From Kiritimatiellia bacterium (GTDB lineage Bacteria; Verrucomicrobiota; Kiritimatiellia; SLAD01), in assembly GCA_007134175.1 (NCBI GenBank), contig SLLF01000318.1, positions 1-11,892 on the forward strand: DNA of 11,892 nt, read 5' to 3'. Made by a program: the position numbers and the translations under genes. The notes below the pieces were generated by a model that was not told the origin of the DNA, made no database searches, and was given only the letters and a program-made list of their open reading frames with translations. Of the stretch, positions 6,901 to 11,892 are shown piece by piece; position 1 is the stretch's first letter, and every line of letters starts with the position of its first letter.

Positions 6901-9459
6901 GGTACAGACCCGACCGATCCTAACGATAGCCCCGAGCCACCGACTATCGCGCACCACCCGCTTGCCACACTGCAATCCACCCCGGCCCCATGGCTGGTGG
7001 AGGCCGTCGTAACCGACAACCATGCCGTCACCACCGTTTCCCTTCACGTGCAACGAAACGACGAGGCGTGGGGCACCATCGCCATGGAACCGAACCCAGA
7101 CGAGGCGGACACCTACGGCGCGATCATCGAACCGGGCGAAACGGGCGACGCTTTCTCCTACTACATCACCGCCACCGATCCGCTCGGCCTTGAACAACAG
7201 ACCGACCCATTCGCTTTTGACGTCGCCTATCCCCTGCTGGATTGGCAACCTGAAGCCCTGGCCCCGTTCCTGCTGCAACCGGACACCGCTTCCAATCTGG
7301 TCGTGGAGGTGGCCAATCCGGGGCATGCCCCCCTCCAGTGGTCCCTTAACCGCTACGACTACCCCTTTGTGGACGACATGGAAAAGGACGCCGGCGACTG
7401 GACCACGTCCGGTCCGTCCAACCACTGGCATCGCACCACTCAACGAGCCTTTACCGGCGAGCACGCCTGGTACAACGGGATCCCCGGTACGAGTCAATAC
7501 ACCGCTCTTATGAACGCGGTCCTGCAGACCCCGCCCGTCACGTTGCATCCCGACACCAATGCCGCCCTGGAGTTTCAACACTGGATGGAGGCCGATACCG
7601 TCGGAGCGCCGACCGGTTATGCCTGGCACGGGGGTATCGTGGAGATCTCGCTGGACGACGGCGCGACCTTTGAGCAACTCCACCCAGCGGGGGGGTACTC
7701 GCACCTTATGGCCGACTTCGGTGACGGAAGCCTGCCCTTCCCGGTCGACACACCCGTCTATGCGAGCACCGACGGCTGGGAAACGGCCCGCTTTGACTTG
7801 AGCGCGTACGCCGGCGAGACGGTTGTGGTGCAGTTTCGATTCGGTTCGGACAGCTTTTATAACGGTTCCCAGGAAGGGTGGTATATCGACGACGTCCAAT
7901 TCAGGTCCCGTGTTCCGGATGATGAACCGTTCTGGTTGGTAGTGGAGCCGACCCACGGCCAAGTCGAACCGGGCGACATGCTGCCGGTCGATCTGACGGT
8001 CTCCGCCGATCCCCAATTCTCCGGCAAGGATCAGGCCGCGCGGCTGGTGGTGGAAAGCAACGCGCCCGTTGACAGTCAGCGGGAGATTCCGGTGCGGCTG
8101 AAGATCCGGACGCCGCCCTCCGTGGATGTGACCGCGGCCGCCCAGACCTCGACCGACGGCACCGGCCTGGTCACGATTGAAGCAGCGGCCTTTAACCCCG
8201 ACCCCGAAGCACTTGATGTCGAGGTGGCGTTCAGTCTTGATGAAGGAGCCACATGGGAGCGGGCTTGGATCAGCTCAGCCGTGAGTGCCTTCGGGTCCGA
8301 TCCGCTGGTGGAACCCGACGATGAGCCCGCGCAAATTCGCGGGGTGGCGGTGGCACAGGCCTCGGGCAACATGACCAACCAATTGGTCATTACCTGGAAC
8401 ACGCAGGAATCACCCGCAATGCACCTGGCCACCAACACGTGGGTCCAAATCCGTGCGTGGGATGGATTCTACTGGAGTACCCCGGCTTTAAGCGCTCCGT
8501 TTCTGGTTGATAACGAGCCGCCCAGTGCACCCGGCCCGCCGGTTTCCACCACCCACACCGTTGGTGAATGGTCCCGGGAAAATCAGTTCGAGGCCGAATG
8601 GGCGGTAGCCGATGACGGGGCCGGTTCGGGCGTGGCGGGATACGGGGCGGTATTGACCGCTACGGGAGCAGCAGTCCCGCAGATCGTCACCACGACGGAA
8701 TCCACCTTTGTCGTCCATGCTGTTCCCGACGGTGACGACTATCAGCTCGGCGTACGAGCCATTGATCACTTTGGCAATATCGGCGAAGCCGTCTGGCTGG
8801 GCCCTTTCCGCATTGACACCACCCCGCCCGATCCCGGCGATGCCGTAATCACGATTGCCGGCAGCCCGCTGGGCAACTACACCTTTGCCACCGTCCTGAC
8901 CAATTCCTGGACGGGTTTTCAGGACAACCTCTCCGGGATAGCAGGCTACTACGTGGCCTTGGAGGATCAAGGCGGTACCGCCAACGGCCTGTACACCGAG
9001 GAAAACGAGGCGATACTGTCGAACGCCACTCCGGACGCGGTAAACACCGTCTATGTCTGGGCCGAGGATCACGCCGGGAACATCGGGGTGGCCGCCGCCG
9101 CGGAAATTCTGGTGGTGGGCAAGGAGGGGCGCTGGCATGACAGTGACTTAACCAACTGGGAGAAGGAAGTAGCGGGCATCCCGGTAACGGAGCCGGACGG
9201 GGCGTTTACCGCCAGCCTGGTTCCTGATCTATCGGGGGGGGGTGACCAGACCACGCTCCGCTGGCGCCATGCGCCGGGACGGCGCTACACCGTACACTGG
9301 ACGGAAGGTCCACTGGGCCCGGGAGCGGAATGGCAGACACATATCTTGTCCGAAACCGACTATGCGGTGGATAATGGGAATGTGATTTGGATCGATCCCA
9401 CGCCCTTGGCGGGACATGATCCCCGGTATTACCGCATCGAAGTGGAACTTGACGAATAA
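3973..9459 (+). CDS. very large secreted S8 (subtilisin-like) serine protease with mosaic beta-domain tail
   Basis: 1828 residues from ATG 3973 (AAGG at 3963-3966, six-base spacing, followed directly by a signal sequence). A GTG at 3910 would add 21 residues ahead of that signal and is less likely. Order: signal segment (about 1-28); charged pro-region (about 30-185); S8 catalytic domain (about 186-525) with Asp195 in G-I-W-D-G-G, His223 in H-A-T-H-V-A-G-T, oxyanion Asn335 in A-A-G-N-D and Ser454 in S-G-T-S-M-A-A-P; a KP-43-like jelly roll (about 532-657) with V-N-D-L-D-L; an Ig-like region; divergent InlB-type repeats (about 770-935); a Ca-binding segment (937-985) with D-A-D-G-D-G and G-T-D-P; a MAM/InhA-like domain (about 1131-1312) ending G-W-Y-I-D-D-V; and Ig/FN3-like domains. 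All catalytic residues are present, so an active extracytoplasmic endopeptidase is expected. No C-terminal sorting signal is seen. Unusual G7, G8 and G9 runs lie in the gene. It heads a plus-strand operon. Confidence 0.95.
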   Translation: MKYALRAAAICLAVGLLLAGAVLFFSRAAGPATSHKEDSVRPVAGREPSTSLDHDHRSAPRPDSPADDGQSAEADAPLPRGARRSAPVPGTAAEPHVPRRGRLADPDYRAHRMAEQEARQQAAMERARDWARRTGQPMRMETNGVTLVLVDYTDEHGPIYRTTRNVTAAMSTATDVLHNHPYLLDGAGWTAGIWDGGSVRTSHTEFVTERVTNMEPDEPVNWHATHVAGTMIARGAFEDARGMAPAGQLEAYDFHSDLAEMTARAMAAPDEDDQFQVSNHSYGFRAGWDGSWWYGTWTPGVQESDYFGPYSSWDADYDQLLYEAPYYLPFFAAGNDRNDTAPAPGQPFSYWSGGGWQSTTYDPAIHPFDDGWKQGGYNTVTFGSTAKNIMLVGAVDAALADGLRDPGAAAMSPFSAWGPTDDGRIKPDVVAVGVDVLSSHSQSDLAYAWSSGTSMAAPNASGSALLLLERYDQLFPGQRMWSSTLRGLIIHTADSLEGTGPNYRHGWGLINAQAAADHLTAHAADPTAHHLVEAVITPDDPEHEFPVFWPGEDPITATLAWTDPPGPDGWWGLNITNTVLVNDLDLRLVGPDGHIHEPWILDPEDPAAPATTGDNIRDNVEQVWIAEPTDTGVYTVRVQFKGDLYDGQQHYSLLISGAESVELNVVHEPLLNLHTNQFPITLTAQIDPPELVDLDASGLWWNTTGDEEAFDRIAWEPAGNAWFTAEIPPQPEGTRIYYYLDLVSILGTSYLLPAGAPAELHAFDITTEVDLTVTGIPEPLGTVEPDYGLTTWAAGNTIIAVAEETTPPTDGQRYRNAGWEGSGSVPAAGDATTVSFVINEPSTLAWQWTKQFALEQSSAVVAPLNKTTWWDDGTAAETTLAPAAVDVDDEEYRFIEWQIDGTRAADATGGVAMNPAILLTMTNAVHAEAIYLPAAQDTDGNGLPDWWQLHYFGTLGVDPDADADGDGFTNRDEYLDGTDPTDPNDSPEPPTIAHHPLATLQSTPAPWLVEAVVTDNHAVTTVSLHVQRNDEAWGTIAMEPNPDEADTYGAIIEPGETGDAFSYYITATDPLGLEQQTDPFAFDVAYPLLDWQPEALAPFLLQPDTASNLVVEVANPGHAPLQWSLNRYDYPFVDDMEKDAGDWTTSGPSNHWHRTTQRAFTGEHAWYNGIPGTSQYTALMNAVLQTPPVTLHPDTNAALEFQHWMEADTVGAPTGYAWHGGIVEISLDDGATFEQLHPAGGYSHLMADFGDGSLPFPVDTPVYASTDGWETARFDLSAYAGETVVVQFRFGSDSFYNGSQEGWYIDDVQFRSRVPDDEPFWLVVEPTHGQVEPGDMLPVDLTVSADPQFSGKDQAARLVVESNAPVDSQREIPVRLKIRTPPSVDVTAAAQTSTDGTGLVTIEAAAFNPDPEALDVEVAFSLDEGATWERAWISSAVSAFGSDPLVEPDDEPAQIRGVAVAQASGNMTNQLVITWNTQESPAMHLATNTWVQIRAWDGFYWSTPALSAPFLVDNEPPSAPGPPVSTTHTVGEWSRENQFEAEWAVADDGAGSGVAGYGAVLTATGAAVPQIVTTTESTFVVHAVPDGDDYQLGVRAIDHFGNIGEAVWLGPFRIDTTPPDPGDAVITIAGSPLGNYTFATVLTNSWTGFQDNLSGIAGYYVALEDQGGTANGLYTEENEAILSNATPDAVNTVYVWAEDHAGNIGVAAAAEILVVGKEGRWHDSDLTNWEKEVAGIPVTEPDGAFTASLVPDLSGGGDQTTLRWRHAPGRRYTVHWTEGPLGPGAEWQTHILSETDYAVDNGNVIWIDPTPLAGHDPRYYRIEVELDE
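5029..5036 (+). repeat. G8 homopolymer tract inside the protease catalytic domain
   Basis: Eight consecutive G encode residues Gly353-Gly355, between the oxyanion Asn335 and catalytic Ser454. A one-base gain would shift to a frame that stops at 5247-5249, and a one-base loss to one that stops at 5168-5170. Both come before the Ser454 codon (5332-5334), so either slip would remove the active-site serine. Whether the tract actually varies cannot be seen from one sequence. Confidence 0.6.
9234..9242 (+). repeat. G9 homopolymer tract near the 3' end of the protease gene
   Basis: Nine consecutive G run through the codons for Ser1754-Gly1757. Gain of one G places TGA immediately after the tract and would remove the last 71 residues. 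Loss of one G replaces the tail with an out-of-frame stretch. The affected region is the final beta domain (R-W-R-H-A-P-G-R-R-Y-T-V and onwards). Confidence 0.6.
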
Positions 9460-9460
9460 G

Positions 9461-10366
9461 ATGAGCATGCACACAGAGCCGAACAACCGATGGCCTCCCG
9501 CCGCAGGTTTCTGCCCGAACAGGACCACGGGGCCCGTATCGCAACACAGCGGGCACCTGCAGCGCACCGTGCGGGGTATAGCCTGGCTGCTGGCATGGGC
9601 GACACTCCATCCGTTACCCGTTTCCGCTGAATCGATTTCCGTCTACACCGCCAACATCGTAGGGGTTCAGCGGCTGGCGCTGCCGGCAGCCAACCGGTTC
9701 CGCCTGGCCGCCGCGCCCTTTGAAAGCGAGCATAACACCTTGCAGGAGCTGCTGGCCCCGCAGCAAATGATCGCCGCCACCACGGCCGCCGGAGCGGATC
9801 GAATCCGTTTCTGGGACACCCAGGAACAAACCTACCGGTCGGCCGCGCTTCATCCGAATGGAAATTATTATCTACTGAATGCGAGCGGCCAATTTGATGG
9901 CGGCTGGGTGGTGGTCAATGAATGGGTGGTGACGCCGGGCACCGGCTTCTGGATCGTGACCGCCCCGACCTCGCCGGACAACCGTTCGGTTTTGGTCGCG
10001 GGCGACGTAAGCACCCGGGCGGATATTGAGCTGCCTATAACGCAAGGCTATCAGATTCTCACGTACCCGTTCGCGGTCGAACAACCACTGGGACAGACGC
10101 AACTCATGGCCAGCGGGGCCACGGCCGCCACCACGGCGGCGGGCGCCGACCGCGTCCGGATCTGGAATCCCGATCAGCAACGTTATGAGGGGTATGCACT
10201 GCATTCCAACGGGACCTGGTACCAATTAACGCCCAGCGGACAATTCGATTCCGATTGGATCGAATCCACCCATACATTCCAACCGGGCGAGGCGTTTTTT
10301 TACTGGGCCCAGCATGATTTTACATGGACAGAACCGAACCCGATCACTACTATGGACGAACCGTGA
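9461..10366 (+). CDS. exported protein made of two ~117-residue repeats (Verrucomicrobia-type)
   Basis: 301 residues from ATG 9461, one base after the protease stop codon. A second in-frame ATG is at 9467. No Shine-Dalgarno is visible, so translational coupling to the protease is likely. The N-terminus is unusual: about 38 polar residues precede a hydrophobic core (G-I-A-W-L-L-A-W-A-T-L) and a cleavage site V-S-A/E at 56/57. The mature part is two related copies. Each contains A-A-T-T-A-A-G-A-D-R-[IV]-R-[FI]-W (105-118 and 222-235), then Y..-A-L-H-.-N-G-.-[YW]-Y-.-L and S-G-Q-F-D, and ends P-G-.-[GA]-F-[WF]. The copies are offset by 351 bp. I recall similar exported proteins in Verrucomicrobia (possibly the TIGR02597 group, unverified). 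The function is unknown. No catalytic motif is seen; a secreted beta-rich structural or binding partner of the neighbouring surface proteins is possible. Confidence 0.85.
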   Translation: MSMHTEPNNRWPPAAGFCPNRTTGPVSQHSGHLQRTVRGIAWLLAWATLHPLPVSAESISVYTANIVGVQRLALPAANRFRLAAAPFESEHNTLQELLAPQQMIAATTAAGADRIRFWDTQEQTYRSAALHPNGNYYLLNASGQFDGGWVVVNEWVVTPGTGFWIVTAPTSPDNRSVLVAGDVSTRADIELPITQGYQILTYPFAVEQPLGQTQLMASGATAATTAAGADRVRIWNPDQQRYEGYALHSNGTWYQLTPSGQFDSDWIESTHTFQPGEAFFYWAQHDFTWTEPNPITTMDEP

Positions 10367-10390
10367 TGACCGGCGGACACGGCCTCGCCT

Positions 10391-10408
10391 CCACCAACCA
10401 GTTGGTGG
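10391..10408. promoter_or_regulatory. perfect 8-bp palindromic hairpin in the intercistronic gap
   Basis: CCACCAAC and GTTGGTGG flank a two-base centre in the 83-bp gap between the two-repeat protein and the PEP-CTERM gene; in RNA this is a 7-bp stem with a CCAG loop. It is not followed by a U run, so it is unlikely to be a classical terminator. It could stabilise or partition the operon mRNA, or be an operator half-site pair. The function is unknown. Confidence 0.4.
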
Positions 10409-10435
10409 GCGGCTCGATTCGACCAGGCATGATGC

Positions 10436-10440
10436 AAGGA
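10436..10440 (+). promoter_or_regulatory. ribosome-binding site fixing the PEP-CTERM protein start
   Basis: AAGGA lies nine bases before ATG 10450, directly ahead of the Lys-Lys signal peptide. Upstream in-frame ATGs (for example 10324) lack such a site and would place a long polar stretch before the signal. Confidence 0.6.
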
Positions 10441-10449
10441 AAGATTGCA

Positions 10450-11052
10450 ATGAAAAAGTATAGTTTGGCACTACTCGGCTTGTTGGGATTGGTGACCACG
10501 GGACAGGCGGATCTAATTTGGAGCACCCCCGATCTGGTCGCTGGCGGGATTCCCGATATCGATGCTAACTCGGACGGTTGGCTCGTGCAAATGTATCATG
10601 ACGTCAACGGCGATAGCATCTTGTCCGAACTCGCCTTCAACTCGGACGGTACCCCGGGCGGCATGGGGAACTCCGCTGACGATGTCCTGCTGGCCTCCTT
10701 CACCTCATCGCTGGAAGCACTGGCCGGTCCGCCACCCGACGAAATTGTCACCGTAAATTTCGGCGAAACCTACACGACCTTTTCCACACTCTATAATCAA
10801 TCGGTCTATACGGTGATTCTCGACGCCAGCGGTTGGCATGTCGCCCAGGCCGGTGTGAACCGCACCTTTGTGCTCGATGCCGAGCGGTTTGTACTAACCG
10901 GTTCCGAAGAACAGGTATATGCCGTCCCATCTGACAACCCCGGGGAGCATGAGTGGACCATGGTGATTCCAGAGCCTGGCACGATCCTGCTGATGGCACT
11001 CGGCGGGTGCGGGCTGATGGCGCTTCGCAACCGGCGACATCGGCTCGGCTGA
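10450..11052 (+). CDS. PEP-CTERM sorting-domain protein
   Basis: 200 residues with a signal peptide at both functional ends of export. The N-terminus MKKYSLALLGLLGLVTTGQA is a classical Sec signal (cleavage after Ala20). The C-terminus has P-E-P at 174-176, a hydrophobic segment (about 178-192) and a basic tail R-N-R-R-H-R (193-198). That tripartite ending is the PEP-CTERM signal recognised by exosortases in Gram-negative bacteria that make exopolysaccharide. The mature part (21-170) is acidic and Asp/Asn-rich (D-V-N-G-D-S-I at 51-57, S-A-D-D-V-L-L-A-S-F at 75-84), with a beta-strand pattern and no enzyme motif. It is expected at the cell surface or in the extracellular matrix. It follows the two-repeat protein by 83 bp on the same strand. 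The exosortase itself is not in this window. Confidence 0.92.
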   Translation: MKKYSLALLGLLGLVTTGQADLIWSTPDLVAGGIPDIDANSDGWLVQMYHDVNGDSILSELAFNSDGTPGGMGNSADDVLLASFTSSLEALAGPPPDEIVTVNFGETYTTFSTLYNQSVYTVILDASGWHVAQAGVNRTFVLDAERFVLTGSEEQVYAVPSDNPGEHEWTMVIPEPGTILLMALGGCGLMALRNRRHRLG

Positions 11053-11074
11053 ATCCGGGAAACCTTGCCGACAG

Positions 11075-11103
11075 CCACGCCTGACGTCACGCACTGGTTT
11101 TTT
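11075..11103 (+). terminator. weak candidate terminator of the plus-strand operon
   Basis: An imperfect stem centred on the palindrome TGACGTCA (11082-11089), with outer GC/GC and CCA/TGG pairs, is followed directly by T6 (11098-11103), starting 22 bp after the PEP-CTERM stop codon. It overlaps the 3' end of the convergent methyltransferase gene. Internal mismatches and the tight centre make the fold weak, so this is only a suggestion. Confidence 0.3.
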
Positions 11104-11776
11104 GGCGGACCCGAATCTGAAGTTGCGATCCGCCAAGGATCGGGCGCACGTCGCCCTGCAACGGCAGGGCGGCCAGCAGCGGCCGCAACTCAGCGGGTCG
11201 ATAGGCCGCGCGCAAACTCTCGGCATATTGCCGACTGAAGGCGATGGAGAAGGTCAGCACGATGTGCACACCATAGAGCAAGGGAACCAGGGGCGCCGGC
11301 GGACGCTGCAAATCACGCCACAGTAACAGCCCACCCGGCTTAAGGAGGCGGGCGGCCTCGCGCAAGGCCGCAGCGGGATCAGGAAATTCGTGGAGCGCAA
11401 AATGACTGACCACGGCATCGCATGACGCATCCGGCCAGCCGGTTGCGTCGGCCGAGGCCAGAATCCACTCCGGTTGGACGGCGCGCGACTGAGCATTCGC
11501 TTGGGCGCGATCCAGCATTCGCTGCGAAAGATCAACACCGACGAGGCGCCAGTCGGGACGGGCAGTGGCGAGATGAATGGGTATCCAGCCGGGTCCCGTC
11601 CCCATATCGAGAATCGTGCATGCCTGGTCCGACCTGAACTGATCCAGGATCGTCGTGGCAAAACGGCGCTCCCAATACGCCACCAACCCGTGCTCGGCGT
11701 GGCGACTGTAGACCGCGACTTGCTGCGGGTCGTCGTAGGCATTGGCGGCTTGTGGAGTGCGGTGCGGGTTCGTCAT
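11087..11776 (-). CDS. class I SAM-dependent methyltransferase
   Basis: 229 residues from ATG 11776-11774 with GAGGAG (11788-11783) at six-base spacing; an upstream in-frame start at 11812 would lie inside the kinase gene without such a site. Motif I is I-L-D-M-G-T-G-P-G (55-63). The acidic residue that usually contacts the ribose is D82 in V-G-V-D-L-S. Then come A-D-A-T (109-112), the post-II strand D-A-V-V-S-H-F-A-L-H-E-F (120-131) and L-L-K-P-G-G-L-L-L-W (144-153), as in the UbiE/Methyltransf_11 group. The N-terminal Y-D-D-P...Y-S-R-H-A region fits small-molecule methyltransferases. The substrate cannot be read. A hydrophobic stretch near 165-182 may be an acceptor or membrane-contact helix. 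The start overlaps the upstream kinase stop codon (ATGA), so the two are translationally coupled and probably functionally linked. Confidence 0.9.
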   Translation of the reverse strand: MTNPHRTPQAANAYDDPQQVAVYSRHAEHGLVAYWERRFATTILDQFRSDQACTILDMGTGPGWIPIHLATARPDWRLVGVDLSQRMLDRAQANAQSRAVQPEWILASADATGWPDASCDAVVSHFALHEFPDPAAALREAARLLKPGGLLLWRDLQRPPAPLVPLLYGVHIVLTFSIAFSRQYAESLRAAYRPAELRPLLAALPLQGDVRPILGGSQLQIRVRQKTSA

Positions 11777-11892
11777 GACGCACTCCTCGAGTCGGCGGCA
11801 GGCAGCAGCCATTCCACGCTCGTGCCGCGCCCGGAGCTGTCCACCTCGATATGACCGTCGTGATCGATGGCGACACGCCGGGCGATAGCCAA
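11773..11892 (-). CDS. sensor histidine kinase, C-terminal fragment (enters from right edge)
   Basis: Thirty-nine codons plus a stop, open at the right edge. The peptide begins L-A-I-A-R-R-V-A-I-D-H-D-G-H-I-E-V-D-S, then S-G-R-G-T-S-V-E-W-L-L-P. This is the end of the HATPase_c domain of two-component sensor kinases: the helix after the G2 box, then 'G.i.v.S..G.GT.f...lP'. The stop TGA (11775-11773) overlaps the methyltransferase ATG by three bases. Sensor domain and partner regulator lie outside the window, so specificity is unknown. The identification rests on a short but characteristic end, in the correct frame right up to the overlap. Confidence 0.8.
   Translation of the reverse strand: MAIARRVAIDHDGHIEVDSSGRGTSVEWLLPAADSRSAS
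11783..11788 (-). promoter_or_regulatory. ribosome-binding site of the methyltransferase
   Basis: GAGGAG, six bases before ATG 11776, lies inside the last codons of the kinase gene. It settles the start and shows that the methyltransferase can be initiated efficiently within the kinase transcript. Confidence 0.7.

Noticed and set aside
6781..6930. Dockerin domain (cellulosome-type) in the protease
   Set aside because: The D-x-D-x-D-G pattern is present, but as a single degenerate Ca-binding segment ending GTDP, as in thrombospondin-3-like linkers of this group. No paired dockerin repeat is seen.
6727..8016. 429-codon ORF antisense to the protease gene
   Set aside because: It is an antisense shadow in GC-rich DNA. 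The plus-strand frame carries recognisable domains throughout, whereas this one gives no domain-like pattern.

Overview
The window is about 60% G+C and carries ordinary, densely packed bacterial genes. It most likely comes from a Gram-negative member of the PVC superphylum (Verrucomicrobiota/Kiritimatiellota type). Three things point that way. There is a very long secreted subtilisin with divergent InlB-type repeats and a calcium-binding D-x-D-x-D-G segment ending in GTDP. There is an exported two-repeat protein of a kind I associate with Verrucomicrobia. There is also a PEP-CTERM (exosortase-sorted) protein. The taxonomic placement is inference from protein style, not from a marker gene.

Left block, minus strand (1-3829). 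Read in the direction of transcription, the order is: a small SpoIIAA-like/STAS-type protein; about 400 bp of non-coding DNA rich in inverted repeats; a periplasmic SH3-repeat protein; a polytopic GT-C-like membrane protein 27 bp further on; and, 76 bp beyond that, the start of an outer-membrane beta-barrel-like protein that runs off the left edge. The last three look like a cell-envelope transcription unit.

Centre and right, plus strand (3838-11103). An A/T-rich divergent promoter region precedes three genes: a 1828-residue S8 (subtilisin) protease with a complete catalytic set and a mosaic tail; an exported protein with two ~117-residue repeats, starting 1 nt after the protease stop codon; and a 200-residue PEP-CTERM protein. 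All three have N-terminal export signals, and only the last has a surface-sorting signal. They read as one operon for extracytoplasmic or surface proteins. A weak terminator candidate lies at the convergent junction with the next gene.

Right edge, minus strand (11087-11892). The C-terminus of a sensor histidine kinase enters from outside the window and overlaps (ATGA) a class I SAM-dependent methyltransferase.

The main points for a second look are: long G tracts (8 and 9 G) in the protease gene, where slippage would truncate the protein, together with an A8/T7 tract in its predicted promoter spacer; a 279-bp unit bounded by perfect 15-bp inverted repeats, which almost exactly contains an 82-codon ORF and abuts a stop codon; and the protease/repeat-protein/PEP-CTERM cassette. 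I found no convincing phage, CRISPR, defence or RNA-gene system.
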